Shown here: one piece after another, positions 17,397 to 25,859 of the stretch
Layout: each line of letters starts with the position of its first letter
How positions within the stretch are numbered: position 1 is the first letter of the stretch
Source: Gammaproteobacteria bacterium
GTDB lineage: Bacteria; Pseudomonadota; Gammaproteobacteria; Enterobacterales; Neiellaceae
Length of the DNA: 43,306 bases
Reading direction: 5' to 3'
Assembly (NCBI GenBank): GCA_017425245.1
Contig: JAFOOX010000046.1
Span: 1-43,306, forward strand
Notes under the pieces: model-generated
What the model saw: the letters and a program-made list of their open reading frames with translations, nothing else
Told to the model about the DNA's origin: nothing
Databases searched by the model: none
Made by a program: the position numbers and the translations under genes

Positions 17397-19196
17397 ATGA
17401 CCGCTGCTATTTCTGCCGCTGGCGCTAGCCACATTGTCAGCCTGTTCCGCCAGTTGGCGCTGCTTCATGGTGAAAGGCCTGCCTACGAATGGCAGTTGCA
17501 GGAGTGCTGGCAGCAGGCCAGTTGGGGTGAAATGATGGCACTGGTTGAACGCGCCGCCAGCGCCTTGATCCGCGCCGGTCATTGTGAAACCGACCGGGTT
17601 GGGGTGATGGCCCGCAATATGCCAGAGTGGACCATCGCCGATTTGGCGATTCTGGCCGCCCGTGGTGTGCCGGTGCCGATCTATCCCACCAGCACCTTGG
17701 AGCAGACCCGCTATATCGTTGCCGATGCCGGCGTGCAGATCCTGCTGGTGGGTGAGGAAGCCCAGTTGGCTGTGGCTAGCGTACTGCTGGCTGAGGGGCT
17801 GATTCGCCAGATCGTGGTCTTTGAACAACAGGATGTCAGCGGTGACGACCCGCGTATCTGCAGTTGGGCCAGCTTTGTGGCCGCAGCGCCGGACCAGCCA
17901 GCCTTGGCCGATCGCGCCAGTCGCTTCAGTCGCGATGATCTTTTTACCTTGATCTACACCTCGGGCACTACAGGTGAACCCAAAGGGGTGATGCTGGGCA
18001 TGGACAATCTGCTGGCAGCCTTGGCGCTACACGATCAGCGGGTGATGGTGGATGAAAGGGATCGCTCACTGTGCATGTTGCCGCTGTCGCACATTCTCGA
18101 GCGTTGCTGGAGTTATTACGTGCTCTATCGTGGCGCCACCAATCTCTACATTCGTGACCCGCAGCAGGCGGTCAGCGTCATGCCCCAGCTCAAACCGACG
18201 CTGATGTGTGCGGTGCCGCGGGTGTTCGAGAAAGCAATGGGGACGGTGCAGGCCAAGGTCGCAGCGGCCCGCCCGCTGCAGCAGCGGTTGTTTGGCTGGG
18301 CGATGGCGGTCGGGGCGCGACAGGCGGAGCTGCGCAATCGGGGGGAGGGTGGCGGCTGGTATCAGCGTCTGTGCTATGCGCTGGCCGATGCCCTAGTGCT
18401 GTCCAAGGTACGTGAACGCTTCGGTGGACGTATCCGTTACATGCCAACCGCCGGTGCGCGGCTGGATGACAAGGTTAACGGCTTTTTTCAGGCGCTTGGC
18501 CTTCATCTGAAATACGGCTATGGCCTGACCGAGACCTGTGCCACGGTCAGCTGCTACCCGGATCAGGGCTATGTGATGGGGTCCATCGGCTTGCCACTGC
18601 CTGAGATCGAGGTCCGGCTGGGGCCGGACAACGAGATTCAGGTGCGTGGCGCCACCATCATGCGCGGTTATTACCACAAGCCCGAGGCCACGGCCGAAGC
18701 CTTTACCGCCGATGGCTGGCTGCGTACTGGTGATGCCGGCGCCATTGATGCTGCGGGCAACCTCTACTTCACCGAGCGGCTCAAGGAGCTGATGAAGACC
18801 AGTAACGGCAAATATGTCGCACCGCAGCGGGTGGAAGGGGTACTGGCACAGGAGCCGCTGATTGAACAGGTGGCGGTGTTTGCCGATGCCCGCCATTTTG
18901 TTTCGGCGCTGATCGTTCCACGCCTTGAGACACTGGAAGTACTCGCACGCCAATTGGGTTTGCAAGCGCAGTCTGCGGCGGAACTGCTGGCCCATCCTGC
19001 GGTGGTCAAACTGGTGGAGCAGCGCCTCAAGGCTGCGCAGCAAGAGCTGGCAAACTGGGAGCAGGTCAGGCGTTTCACCCTGCTTGCGGCACCTTTCTCA
19101 CTGGAAAATGGCGAACTGACGCCGACCCTCAAGCTGCGACGCAAGGTGATCGCTTCCCGTTACGCTCACGAAATTGAGGCGATGTACGTCGAGTGA
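17397..19196 (+). CDS. Long-chain acyl-CoA synthetase (AMP-forming)
   Basis: This is a 599-aa adenylate-forming enzyme. The P-loop motif LIYTSGTTGEPKGVML lies near 185, YGLTETCATVS near 380, GYYHKPEATAEAF and the TGD of LRTGDAG near 440, and the catalytic lysine region ERLKELMKTSNGKYVAP near 465. The overall layout (EQTRYIVADAGVQILLVGEE, ILERCWSYYVLYRGA, SALIVPRLETLE) is that of the FadD15/long-chain synthetase branch and not of FadD proper. It would activate a fatty acid to acyl-AMP and then acyl-CoA in the cytoplasm. It follows the fatty acid modification operon by 98 nt, so a functional link is plausible but unproven. Confidence 0.92.
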   Translation: MTAAISAAGASHIVSLFRQLALLHGERPAYEWQLQECWQQASWGEMMALVERAASALIRAGHCETDRVGVMARNMPEWTIADLAILAARGVPVPIYPTSTLEQTRYIVADAGVQILLVGEEAQLAVASVLLAEGLIRQIVVFEQQDVSGDDPRICSWASFVAAAPDQPALADRASRFSRDDLFTLIYTSGTTGEPKGVMLGMDNLLAALALHDQRVMVDERDRSLCMLPLSHILERCWSYYVLYRGATNLYIRDPQQAVSVMPQLKPTLMCAVPRVFEKAMGTVQAKVAAARPLQQRLFGWAMAVGARQAELRNRGEGGGWYQRLCYALADALVLSKVRERFGGRIRYMPTAGARLDDKVNGFFQALGLHLKYGYGLTETCATVSCYPDQGYVMGSIGLPLPEIEVRLGPDNEIQVRGATIMRGYYHKPEATAEAFTADGWLRTGDAGAIDAAGNLYFTERLKELMKTSNGKYVAPQRVEGVLAQEPLIEQVAVFADARHFVSALIVPRLETLEVLARQLGLQAQSAAELLAHPAVVKLVEQRLKAAQQELANWEQVRRFTLLAAPFSLENGELTPTLKLRRKVIASRYAHEIEAMYVE

Positions 19197-19243
19197 CAGG
19201 GATGGCTGCCGGGCTGCGATGGAAGCAGCCCCGGCGGGCTGAC

Positions 19244-19666
19244 TCAGCTGGCAGCCATTACTGCTTGCGCAGTGACTGAGAAATAGTTGTGGCCGCTGCT
19301 GACTGTGGTTCTGCCATCCTCTCCAAACTCGGTCAAGCCGACGGCAGATGGCCATGAGGGAATGGCGGCAAGCAGACGGCTGCTGCCGTCGGCGCCGCGA
19401 CCTACGACAAAGAGTCCGGCCGGCACCCAGATAGCGCCTCCAACGTCATAGGCAATCTGCAATACAATGTCACTTGGCGTGATGCTGTCGAGGGTGCGGC
19501 TGGTCATGGGCCCAGTCATCGTGGCCAATTGGGTGCTACCACTGATCGCGGTCCCTAACGGCAAGGCTTCATGAAAGGCGTCGGCGACACTTACCTCAAC
19601 AAACATGTCGATGGTGCCGCTGGCGGTGGTGGCTATGACCGTGACTTCTTGCAATATGGTGGACAT
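19244..19666 (-). CDS. Hypothetical protein, unrecognised
   Basis: This is a 140-aa acidic, Thr/Ser/Val-rich protein that I do not recognise. A near-perfect AAGGAGG lies 8 nt before the ATG, which supports real translation. It has no signal peptide or membrane segment. The alternation of small and beta-branched residues (LQEVTVIATTASGTIDMFVEV, DIVLQIAYDVGGAIWVPAGLFVVG) suggests an all-beta, possibly oligomeric fold. It is divergently arranged from the DUF6279 lipoprotein gene with only 41 bp between the two starts, so promoter sequences must overlap or extend into the genes. No function is proposed. Confidence 0.7.
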   Translation of the reverse strand: MSTILQEVTVIATTASGTIDMFVEVSVADAFHEALPLGTAISGSTQLATMTGPMTSRTLDSITPSDIVLQIAYDVGGAIWVPAGLFVVGRGADGSSRLLAAIPSWPSAVGLTEFGEDGRTTVSSGHNYFSVTAQAVMAAS

Positions 19667-19707
19667 CTCGACAACCTCCTTATGGTGAGACCGCGAGAGT
19701 ATAGGCG

Positions 19708-20634
19708 ATGCGTTGCGTCAGTGCCCTGTCATTGAAGACTGTTAGTTGCCGCAGCTGGTGGCGGTTGGCACTGCTCGTAGTGGTGCTATCGGGCGCCAGC
19801 AGCTGCGCTGTGCGTCTGGCATACAATTGGCTCGATTTTGTCATCGGCTGGAAGCTGGATGACTACTTCGAACTCGATCGGCGCCAAAAGAAGGCGCTGA
19901 ACAAAGAGCTGGAACCGCTGTTAGCCTGGCATCGGCAACAGGAGCTTCCGGGCTATGCGCGTCTTTTGCGTAATCTGAGCGCAGATCTGGCTGGGCCGCT
20001 GACCACCACTCAGGTGACGCACTACCTTGATGACTGGGAGGCGGCAACGCGGCGTCTGGCTGAACGCTTGCAGTACCCGGCAAACCGGGTGGCGGCACTG
20101 CTCAGCGATCAGCAGGTGACCGCCTTCATGGCTGAACGTCGCCACAAGCAGGCGGAGCGGCGCAAGGACTGGCAGGAGGGCGGGCTGGCCAAGGTGCAGC
20201 GTGATGCGATGCGTAAACTGGAGCGCGATATCGATCGCTGGTTTGGCAGCATGGAGCCGGCCCAGCGGCAGCTGGTGACCGAATGGGCGCGCTGGCAGCA
20301 GCAGTATTATCCGTTATGGCTCGATTATCAGGAACAGTGGCTGGACACTCTGGAGCAGACGCTGGCCCAACGCGGCTCACGGCAATTCGGGCCGGCGATG
20401 ATCGATGTGGTGATCAACAGCGGGCGTGTGGGAGGAGGGCGTTTTTCACGCCATGTGGCCGATTCTCGTCAGCAATGGATCACATGGGCGGCGCGGCTGA
20501 GTGCTACCTTGACGCCTGAACAACGGCAGCGGATCCGCAGCCAGCTGGATGAACTGGCTGGGGACCTGGAGGCACTCAGTGGTGAGCAGTCGGCGGTTGT
20601 GGCCGTAATCCCTCAGATTGCCGTGCGCTTGTAA
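19708..20634 (+). CDS. DUF6279 family lipoprotein (copy 1)
   Basis: This 308-aa envelope protein has a hydrophobic N-terminus ([17 protein letters not shown]) ending in a cysteine in a permissive lipobox. It is followed by the family signature [32 protein letters not shown]. The rest is helical, charged and rich in Trp, Arg and Gln ([37 protein letters not shown]). The start is uncertain: no strong Shine-Dalgarno lies before 19708, and the extra residues before the signal sequence may not be translated. A second, diverged copy lies at 28434. The 3' end overlaps the convergent maeA by 22 nt. Family function is unknown. Confidence 0.85.
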   Translation: MRCVSALSLKTVSCRSWWRLALLVVVLSGASSCAVRLAYNWLDFVIGWKLDDYFELDRRQKKALNKELEPLLAWHRQQELPGYARLLRNLSADLAGPLTTTQVTHYLDDWEAATRRLAERLQYPANRVAALLSDQQVTAFMAERRHKQAERRKDWQEGGLAKVQRDAMRKLERDIDRWFGSMEPAQRQLVTEWARWQQQYYPLWLDYQEQWLDTLEQTLAQRGSRQFGPAMIDVVINSGRVGGGRFSRHVADSRQQWITWAARLSATLTPEQRQRIRSQLDELAGDLEALSGEQSAVVAVIPQIAVRL

Positions 20635-22301
20635 CGGCGATAGGACGGTTGCCAGAACATCCGTTCTATCGCGTCTGTCAGTACCTCGTCGGCAACGCTG
20701 ATTGCCAGCCCTTGGCGAATGGCAGCCTTGGCTACTGCCAGAGCGATGGTGCGGCTGACCTCGTGGGTGGTTTCGAATGGTGGCAGCAGCGGTCCGCTAC
20801 CATCACGGGCCAGCGGCGAGCAGTCGGCGAGCGCCCGGCTGGCCGCTAGCAACATGTCATCGGTGATGCGGCTGGCGCCGCACGCCAGCACCCCGAGGCC
20901 CACCCCTGGAAAGATATAGACGTTGTTGCACTGGCTAATGTGATGGCTCTTGCCATTCACCGTCACTGGTGGGAAGGGGCTGCCGGTGGCCACAATGGCT
21001 TCGCCGTTGGTCCAATTCAATACTTGATCCGGAGTCGCCTCGATCTTGCTGGTGGGGTTGGAGAGCGGTAGCACGATCGGCGTCGGGCAGTGGCTGTGCA
21101 TCTCGCGAATCACCTCCTCAGTGAACAGCCCCGGTACTGCCGATACGCCGATCAGCACCGTTGGTCTGGCGTTGTGCACCACATCGAACAGCGAGATCCC
21201 CGGGCCGCGATTGTCCCAGCTGGCCACTGCCAGCCGGGGCTGGGCCAGCCGCTGCTGGAAGTCGTAGAGGTTGGGGGTGTCTTCCACCATTAACCCCTTG
21301 CTGTTGAGTACAAATACCCGGCGGCGGGCTTCGCTGTCGCTGATCCCTTCGGCCACCATCTGGGCGATGATCGCCTCGGCAATGCCGCAACCTGCGGAGC
21401 CGGCTCCCAGAAATACGATCTGCTGATCGCGCAGGGCCACGCTACGCGCCTTACAGGCGGCCAGCAGGGTGCCGACGGTAACGGCTGCCGTGCCCTGCAC
21501 ATCGTCGTTGAAGCAGCGATATTGGTGCTGATAGCGTTCCAGCAGCGGCACCGCATTCTGTTTGGCGAAGTCCTCAAACTGGATCATGGCGTCCGGCCAA
21601 CGCACCCGCACCGCTTCCATGAACTGATCGACAAAGGCTAGGTAGTCGTCGCCGCTGATCCGTGGATGGCGCGCTCCCATGTACATCGGATCGTTCAACA
21701 GTTCCGGATTGTTGGTGCCCACATCCAGCACTACGGGCAATGTGTAAGCCGGGCTGATGCCGCCGCAGGCGGTATAGAGGCTGAGCTTGCCGATGGGGAT
21801 CCCCATGCCGCCAATGCCTTGATCGCCCAGGCCAAGAATGCGCTCACCGTCGGTAACTACAATCACCCGTACGTTATGGCGAATGGCGTTGTTGAGCAGC
21901 TCATCGATACGCTCGCGATCTTCATAGCTGATAAACAGGCCGCGGGCGCGACGATAGATGCTGGAGAACTGCTGACAGGCCTCACCCACGGTCGGGGTGT
22001 AGATCATTGGCAGCATTTCGCTGATATGGTCCTGCACCAGTCGGTAAAACAGCGTCTCGTTGGTGTCCTGAATATTGCGCAGATAGATGTGCTTGTTGAG
22101 CGCGGTCTTGAACGTCTGGTATTGGCGATAGGCCCGCGCCGCCTGCTCTTCGATGCTCTCAATGACCGGCGGGATCAGCCCCTCCAGATTGAACGACTGG
22201 CGCTCTTCGGCGGAGAAGGCACTGCCCTTGTTAAGTAGTGCGCTCTCCAGCAGGGCCGGGCCGGCAACAGGGATATAGATGGGGCGTTTGTCGATACTCA
22301 T
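20613..22301 (-). CDS. maeA: NAD-dependent malic enzyme
   Basis: This 562-aa cytoplasmic enzyme (E. coli MaeA 565 aa) oxidatively decarboxylates malate to pyruvate with NAD. The malic N-terminal domain includes [29 protein letters not shown], whose tyrosine is catalytic, and [12 protein letters not shown]. Metal-binding acidic residues lie in MIQFEDF and [13 protein letters not shown]. The Rossmann domain begins [17 protein letters not shown]. The start is supported by AAGGAG before ATG 22301. It converges on the DUF6279 gene with a 22-nt overlap, so no room is left for a separate terminator. Confidence 0.96.
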   Translation of the reverse strand: MSIDKRPIYIPVAGPALLESALLNKGSAFSAEERQSFNLEGLIPPVIESIEEQAARAYRQYQTFKTALNKHIYLRNIQDTNETLFYRLVQDHISEMLPMIYTPTVGEACQQFSSIYRRARGLFISYEDRERIDELLNNAIRHNVRVIVVTDGERILGLGDQGIGGMGIPIGKLSLYTACGGISPAYTLPVVLDVGTNNPELLNDPMYMGARHPRISGDDYLAFVDQFMEAVRVRWPDAMIQFEDFAKQNAVPLLERYQHQYRCFNDDVQGTAAVTVGTLLAACKARSVALRDQQIVFLGAGSAGCGIAEAIIAQMVAEGISDSEARRRVFVLNSKGLMVEDTPNLYDFQQRLAQPRLAVASWDNRGPGISLFDVVHNARPTVLIGVSAVPGLFTEEVIREMHSHCPTPIVLPLSNPTSKIEATPDQVLNWTNGEAIVATGSPFPPVTVNGKSHHISQCNNVYIFPGVGLGVLACGASRITDDMLLAASRALADCSPLARDGSGPLLPPFETTHEVSRTIALAVAKAAIRQGLAISVADEVLTDAIERMFWQPSYRRYKRTAI

Positions 22302-22843
22302 GCTTGCTCCTTGGCAATGCGTTCGTCCGGGTGAACCAGCGATGGCTGATCATGCGCGCTATTAAAACCCCACTACGGTGCGCGCGCTTTCGAAATGGCG
22401 ACCTGATGGTGGCAGCAGTTGCGAATTTAGGACAAGTGAAAAAGGACACCCCGCGGTGGTGGCTCGCTGCTAAGGCCCATCAGCCTCGCTATAGTTGCGC
22501 CGTTAAAGCTGGTTCTCCCGGCTTTGGTTAGGCGCCAAACGAGGAATTTCCCGCGGAAGATGGTCAACAAAAGGGCGATCAGCACCACAGTGGAGCCCAG
22601 ACAATGCTAATAGCGACGACCGGGGACGTGTGCTGTTGGCTGAGATAGACAGGATAAAAATCGGCAAAGCAATGAAAGCGGCGTTGGATCATGAACGCTG
22701 GACCGTGGCATAGCCTAACGCTGCGCCATGCCAGTTGAGCATTAGCGCATTGCGATTGCGAATATCGGGATCCGATGGCCGCCAGCCGATCTGGCAAGGT
22801 CTTTGCTTGACAGTCGCAGTAGCGGTAAGGCACAGGAGCAGCC
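22302..22843. other. Divergent intergenic region, maeA / NirB-like gene
   Basis: 542 bp lie between two divergent genes. Short open frames here lack ribosome sites and recognisable sequence. A TTGACA at 22807-22812 is only about 30 bp before the right-hand gene, with no -10 at proper distance, so it is not a convincing promoter. A clear promoter for maeA was not found either. The length is enough for two regulated promoters, but I see no operator I can name. Confidence 0.4.
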
Positions 22844-24223
22844 ATGAGCGTGATGGATAGTGACGTGACAGTCCCAGGCGGGCTGGATCATCAGGGCCCG
22901 CCGCTGGTGGTGGTGGGCACCGATGTGGCCGCATTAGCCGTGATCGAAGAGCTACGGTTACGTGGTTACGGGGGTCGTATCCAGTTGTTCGGTGACCGCC
23001 CCTATGGGGCAGCCGAGCAGGAGAGGTTGGCACAGGTACGGCGGCGTACTGCCCTTGAATACCACGAAGTGCCGATCCTGACGGTGGATCGCAGGCGTCA
23101 GGCGGTCACTGACATGGCGGGGCGCTCCCACCTGTATCAAACCCTGATCCTGGCCACGGGTTGCCGGCCACGGGTGCCGGGCATTCCTGGGGTAGGCAGT
23201 GCCGGCGTGCATCTGTTTTATCAACTGGAGCAGCTGCCCGGGTTGCTGGAGCGCTTGGATCCATCACTGCCGGTGGCGGTTGTTGGCGGTGGTCTGCTGG
23301 GTATGACGGCAGCGGCTGCGCTGGCCGAACATGGCTTTGCCAGTGTCCAACTAGTGCAGCAGGAGTCACGCCTGATGCACAGCAGACTCGACGATAATGG
23401 TGCCGCCATTCTGCATGAAATTATTGAAAAAAATGGAATTAACGTACTGATGGACGCGGGTGTTGTGGCGATTGAGAGCGATCACGGGCGGGTAACGGCC
23501 GTGCGCCTGCGTGATGGCTCCGCCATTGAGGTCAGCCAAGTGATTCTGGCCACTGGCATACGTCCTAACACCCAGTTGGCGCGCGACGCCCAGTTGCGCA
23601 CTGGCCATGGGGTGTTGGTCGATGACCAGTTGCGTACTAGCGTCGCTGGTATCCATGCGCTGGGTGCTTGTGCGGAGCATCGCGGGGTGGTGCACGGTCT
23701 GGTCGGCCCAGGGCTGGAGCAGGCGGCAGTGCTGGCGGCGCTGCTGATGGGCGAGTCGGCCCAGTATGTGGGGTCAATGAGCGTCAATCAGCGTGACATC
23801 GCGGGCGTGGCGGTGTTCAGCCACGGCTCGGTGGCTGAGCTGCGACGCAGCCCTTTCATCACCACTCGCGAGTATCGTGATTCGGCCAAACAGATCTATC
23901 GCCGAGTGGTGCTGGAACGCGGGGTGCTGATAGGTGCCTTGGCGATCGGCCCACTGCCGGAACGGGCAAGGTTAGAAGAAGCGATTAACAATGGTCGACG
24001 CTTGTCGCTGTGGCAGCAGTTACAGTTCCGCCTCACCGGTAGCATCTGGTCCAAGCGCCAGTTGTTGCTCCACCAGGCACCGCCAGCGACTGTGGTGTGC
24101 CGCTGTACCGGGGCAACGGTAAAAATGCTGCGAGCCAATGATGGCGTGGCGGACCGGGCAGGATCGGTGTGTGGTGCCTGTCGGAATCAGCTACCCGATC
24201 GCTTGCCGGTCGTTAGCTCTTAG
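22844..24223 (+). CDS. NirB-like pyridine nucleotide-disulfide oxidoreductase with C-terminal BFD-like iron-sulfur motif
   Basis: This 459-aa protein resembles the N-terminal reductase half of assimilatory nitrite reductase or a rubredoxin reductase. The NAD-binding motif VAVVGGGLLGMTAAAAL (145-160) and the linking motif LILATGCRPRVPGIPG (101-116) are intact. The N-terminal FAD motif reads VVVGTDVAAL: the second Gly is D27 and the third is A30. The usual late GD motif reads GACAEH at 274-275, so the FAD-contacting Asp is absent. C419, C421, C443 and C446 form CxC-x21-CxxC, like the [2Fe-2S] site of bacterioferritin-associated ferredoxin but with a shorter spacer. It is a single gene between divergent and convergent neighbours. 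The electron partner is unknown, and flavin binding may be weak or altered. Confidence 0.8.
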   Translation: MSVMDSDVTVPGGLDHQGPPLVVVGTDVAALAVIEELRLRGYGGRIQLFGDRPYGAAEQERLAQVRRRTALEYHEVPILTVDRRRQAVTDMAGRSHLYQTLILATGCRPRVPGIPGVGSAGVHLFYQLEQLPGLLERLDPSLPVAVVGGGLLGMTAAAALAEHGFASVQLVQQESRLMHSRLDDNGAAILHEIIEKNGINVLMDAGVVAIESDHGRVTAVRLRDGSAIEVSQVILATGIRPNTQLARDAQLRTGHGVLVDDQLRTSVAGIHALGACAEHRGVVHGLVGPGLEQAAVLAALLMGESAQYVGSMSVNQRDIAGVAVFSHGSVAELRRSPFITTREYRDSAKQIYRRVVLERGVLIGALAIGPLPERARLEEAINNGRRLSLWQQLQFRLTGSIWSKRQLLLHQAPPATVVCRCTGATVKMLRANDGVADRAGSVCGACRNQLPDRLPVVSS

Positions 24224-24228
24224 TATTG

Positions 24229-24292
24229 TTGCACCACAATCCCGGACGCTGCACCACGATGGCAGCAAGGGTCGCGAACCATTGTGGTGCAA
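24229..24292. repeat. Inverted repeat between convergent genes
   Basis: TTGCACCACAAT (24229-24240) and ATTGTGGTGCAA (24281-24292) are perfect 12-bp inverted arms separated by 40 bp. Within the loop TGCACCACGAT (24250-24260) is a near copy of the left arm in direct orientation. The repeat occupies almost the whole gap between the NirB-like gene and tesA. It may act as a bidirectional transcription block, or it may be a protein-binding or mobile repeat. It lacks U-tracts. Confidence 0.75.
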
Positions 24293-24298
24293 ACGGGA

Positions 24299-24958
24299 CT
24301 AAAGCAATGGTTCCAGCGTGGGCCAGATGTTGTCGAGCAGTCTCAGTTGCGCCTCGGCTGTGGGATGGATGCCATCGCGCTGCATTAGCTCCGGGTTGGT
24401 GCCGATGCCGTCGAGGATGAAAGGGACGAGTGGCGTGTTGGTGGCGCTGGCCACCTCGCTGAAGCTGGCGCGGAACTGATCGCTGTAGCGTTTGCCGTAG
24501 TTGGGCGGGATTTCGATACCAGCCAACAGCACCTTGGCCCCGGCCTCACGGCCGAGAGTGACCAATTGGCTGAGATTGAGGCGCAAGGTCTTGACCGGGT
24601 ACCCACGCAGGCCATCGTTACCGCCCAGTTCAACAATCACCAGCGCTGGCTGATGGCTGGCCAGCAACGCGGGTAAGCGGCCCACACCATCACCGCTGGT
24701 GTTGCCACTGACGCTGGCATTCACCACCCGATAACCCAGCGCCTTGTCGTTAAGCCGTTGCTGGAGTAGCGATACCCAGCCCTGTTCCGGGCTAATGCCG
24801 TAACCGGCGCTGATGCTGTCACCCAGCACCAGCAGCACTTTGTCGTCGGCGCGCAAAGGCAAGGCGACCAGTATGGTGATCCAGAAGAGGGCCAGGGTAC
24901 GTAGCGTGAGGGTGGTTCCTAGCCATAACCAAGGGTGTCGTGATAACACTGGGCTCAT
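24299..24958 (-). CDS. tesA: Thioesterase I / lysophospholipase (SGNH hydrolase)
   Basis: This 219-aa exported esterase hydrolyses acyl-CoA thioesters and lysophospholipids in the periplasm. The hydrophobic leader (TLRTLALFWITILVALPLRA, residues 18-37) ends at ADD. Catalytic blocks are GDSIS (46-50, Ser48), GNTSGDG, GGNDG and DGIHP, giving the Ser-Gly-Asn-His set plus Asp. The start at 24958 is supported by GGAG 7 nt upstream; the frame is open further but would cross the ybbA promoter region. It is divergent from ybbA-ybbP, exactly as in E. coli. Confidence 0.95.
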   Translation of the reverse strand: MSPVLSRHPWLWLGTTLTLRTLALFWITILVALPLRADDKVLLVLGDSISAGYGISPEQGWVSLLQQRLNDKALGYRVVNASVSGNTSGDGVGRLPALLASHQPALVIVELGGNDGLRGYPVKTLRLNLSQLVTLGREAGAKVLLAGIEIPPNYGKRYSDQFRASFSEVASATNTPLVPFILDGIGTNPELMQRDGIHPTAEAQLRLLDNIWPTLEPLL

Positions 24959-25103
24959 ACTCTTACTCCGATAGGACAAGCTAACGGCTGGCAACACTTC
25001 TACCGTTGCTTGAACGGTTACGAATGCCAACACTGGCTTAACGCTGACGCCAAGCAGCATGCTGACATTACGCAGTGCCATGGCGCGTGGTTCTTTTCAA
25101 TAT

Positions 25104-25120
25104 CCTGATTGCTCATCAGG
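25104..25120 (+). promoter_or_regulatory. Hairpin in the ybbA leader
   Basis: CCTGAT (25104-25109) pairs with ATCAGG (25115-25120) around TGCTC, 19 nt before the ybbA start. ATCCTG (25102-25107) could instead pair with CAGGAT (25130-25135), which includes the weak Shine-Dalgarno. This may modulate translation. The stems are short and the evidence modest. Confidence 0.3.
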
Positions 25121-25139
25121 TTTGTACTACAGGATGACG

Positions 25140-25859
25140 ATGATGATTGTTGCCCACCAGCTTGCCAAGCGTGTGACCACTGCGGAAGGCCCTTTGACCA
25201 TTCTGGATGAAGTGAGCCTGGAGGTTGCTGCCGGTGACAGTCTGGCCATTGTTGGCGCCTCTGGGTCTGGCAAATCGACTCTGCTCGGTATTCTCGCCGG
25301 TCTGGATGGCGCTAGCAGTGGCACCATCCGTTTGGCCCAGCATGAGCTAAGTGCGCTGGATGAAGAAGGCCGGGCGCGGGTACGGGCAGAATTGGTCGGT
25401 TTCGTATTCCAGTCATTCCAGCTGCTACCGGGGCTGACGGCGCTGGAAAACGTGATGATGCCGCTGGAGCTGCACGGCAAGCCTGAGCCACGGGCGCGCG
25501 CTGAAAGCTATCTGCAGCGGGTGGGGCTGAGTCATCGCCTCCACCACTATCCGCGCCAGCTGTCGGGTGGCGAGCAGCAGCGCGTTGCCATCGCCCGCGC
25601 CTTTGCCAGTGAACCCAAGGTGCTGTTTGCCGATGAGCCGACCGGTAATCTCGACAGCGCCACCGGTGCCCGCATCATCGAGCTGCTGTTTGAACTCAAT
25701 GCGGCTCAGGGCACCACCCTGATTCTGGTCACCCATGAGGCGCGGCTGGCCCAGCGCTGCCGGCGGCAGTTAACGCTGGAAGCTGGCCAGGTGGTTGGCT
25801 TGACCGGTGCGCCGGTTGGTGAGCCTGTGTATCTTGCTCCAGCGGCAGGTGCACGCTGA
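25140..25859 (+). CDS. ybbA: ABC transporter ATP-binding protein YbbA
   Basis: This 239-aa ATPase belongs to the LolD/MacB-like family. Walker A is GASGSGKST, the signature [16 protein letters not shown], Walker [13 protein letters not shown], and the switch histidine is in [13 protein letters not shown]. It pairs with the permease that follows after a 1-nt stop/start overlap. Several ATG codons cluster at 25134-25143; 25140 gives the best spacing from AGGA at 25131. YbbA-YbbP type complexes are mechanotransmission ABC systems rather than classic transporters, and their natural substrate is not settled. Confidence 0.92.
   Translation: MMIVAHQLAKRVTTAEGPLTILDEVSLEVAAGDSLAIVGASGSGKSTLLGILAGLDGASSGTIRLAQHELSALDEEGRARVRAELVGFVFQSFQLLPGLTALENVMMPLELHGKPEPRARAESYLQRVGLSHRLHHYPRQLSGGEQQRVAIARAFASEPKVLFADEPTGNLDSATGARIIELLFELNAAQGTTLILVTHEARLAQRCRRQLTLEAGQVVGLTGAPVGEPVYLAPAAGAR

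Noticed and set aside
22579..22845. 88-codon minus-strand frame in the maeA upstream gap
   Set aside because: It has Cys-, Tyr- and Arg-rich composition unlike the neighbours, no ribosome site, and its start overlaps the start of the NirB-like gene.
24229..24292. TGCACCA/TGGTGCA arms read as an NtrC site
   Set aside because: NtrC dyads need GCAC and GTGC 7 bp apart. Here the arms are 40 bp apart and lie between convergent gene ends.
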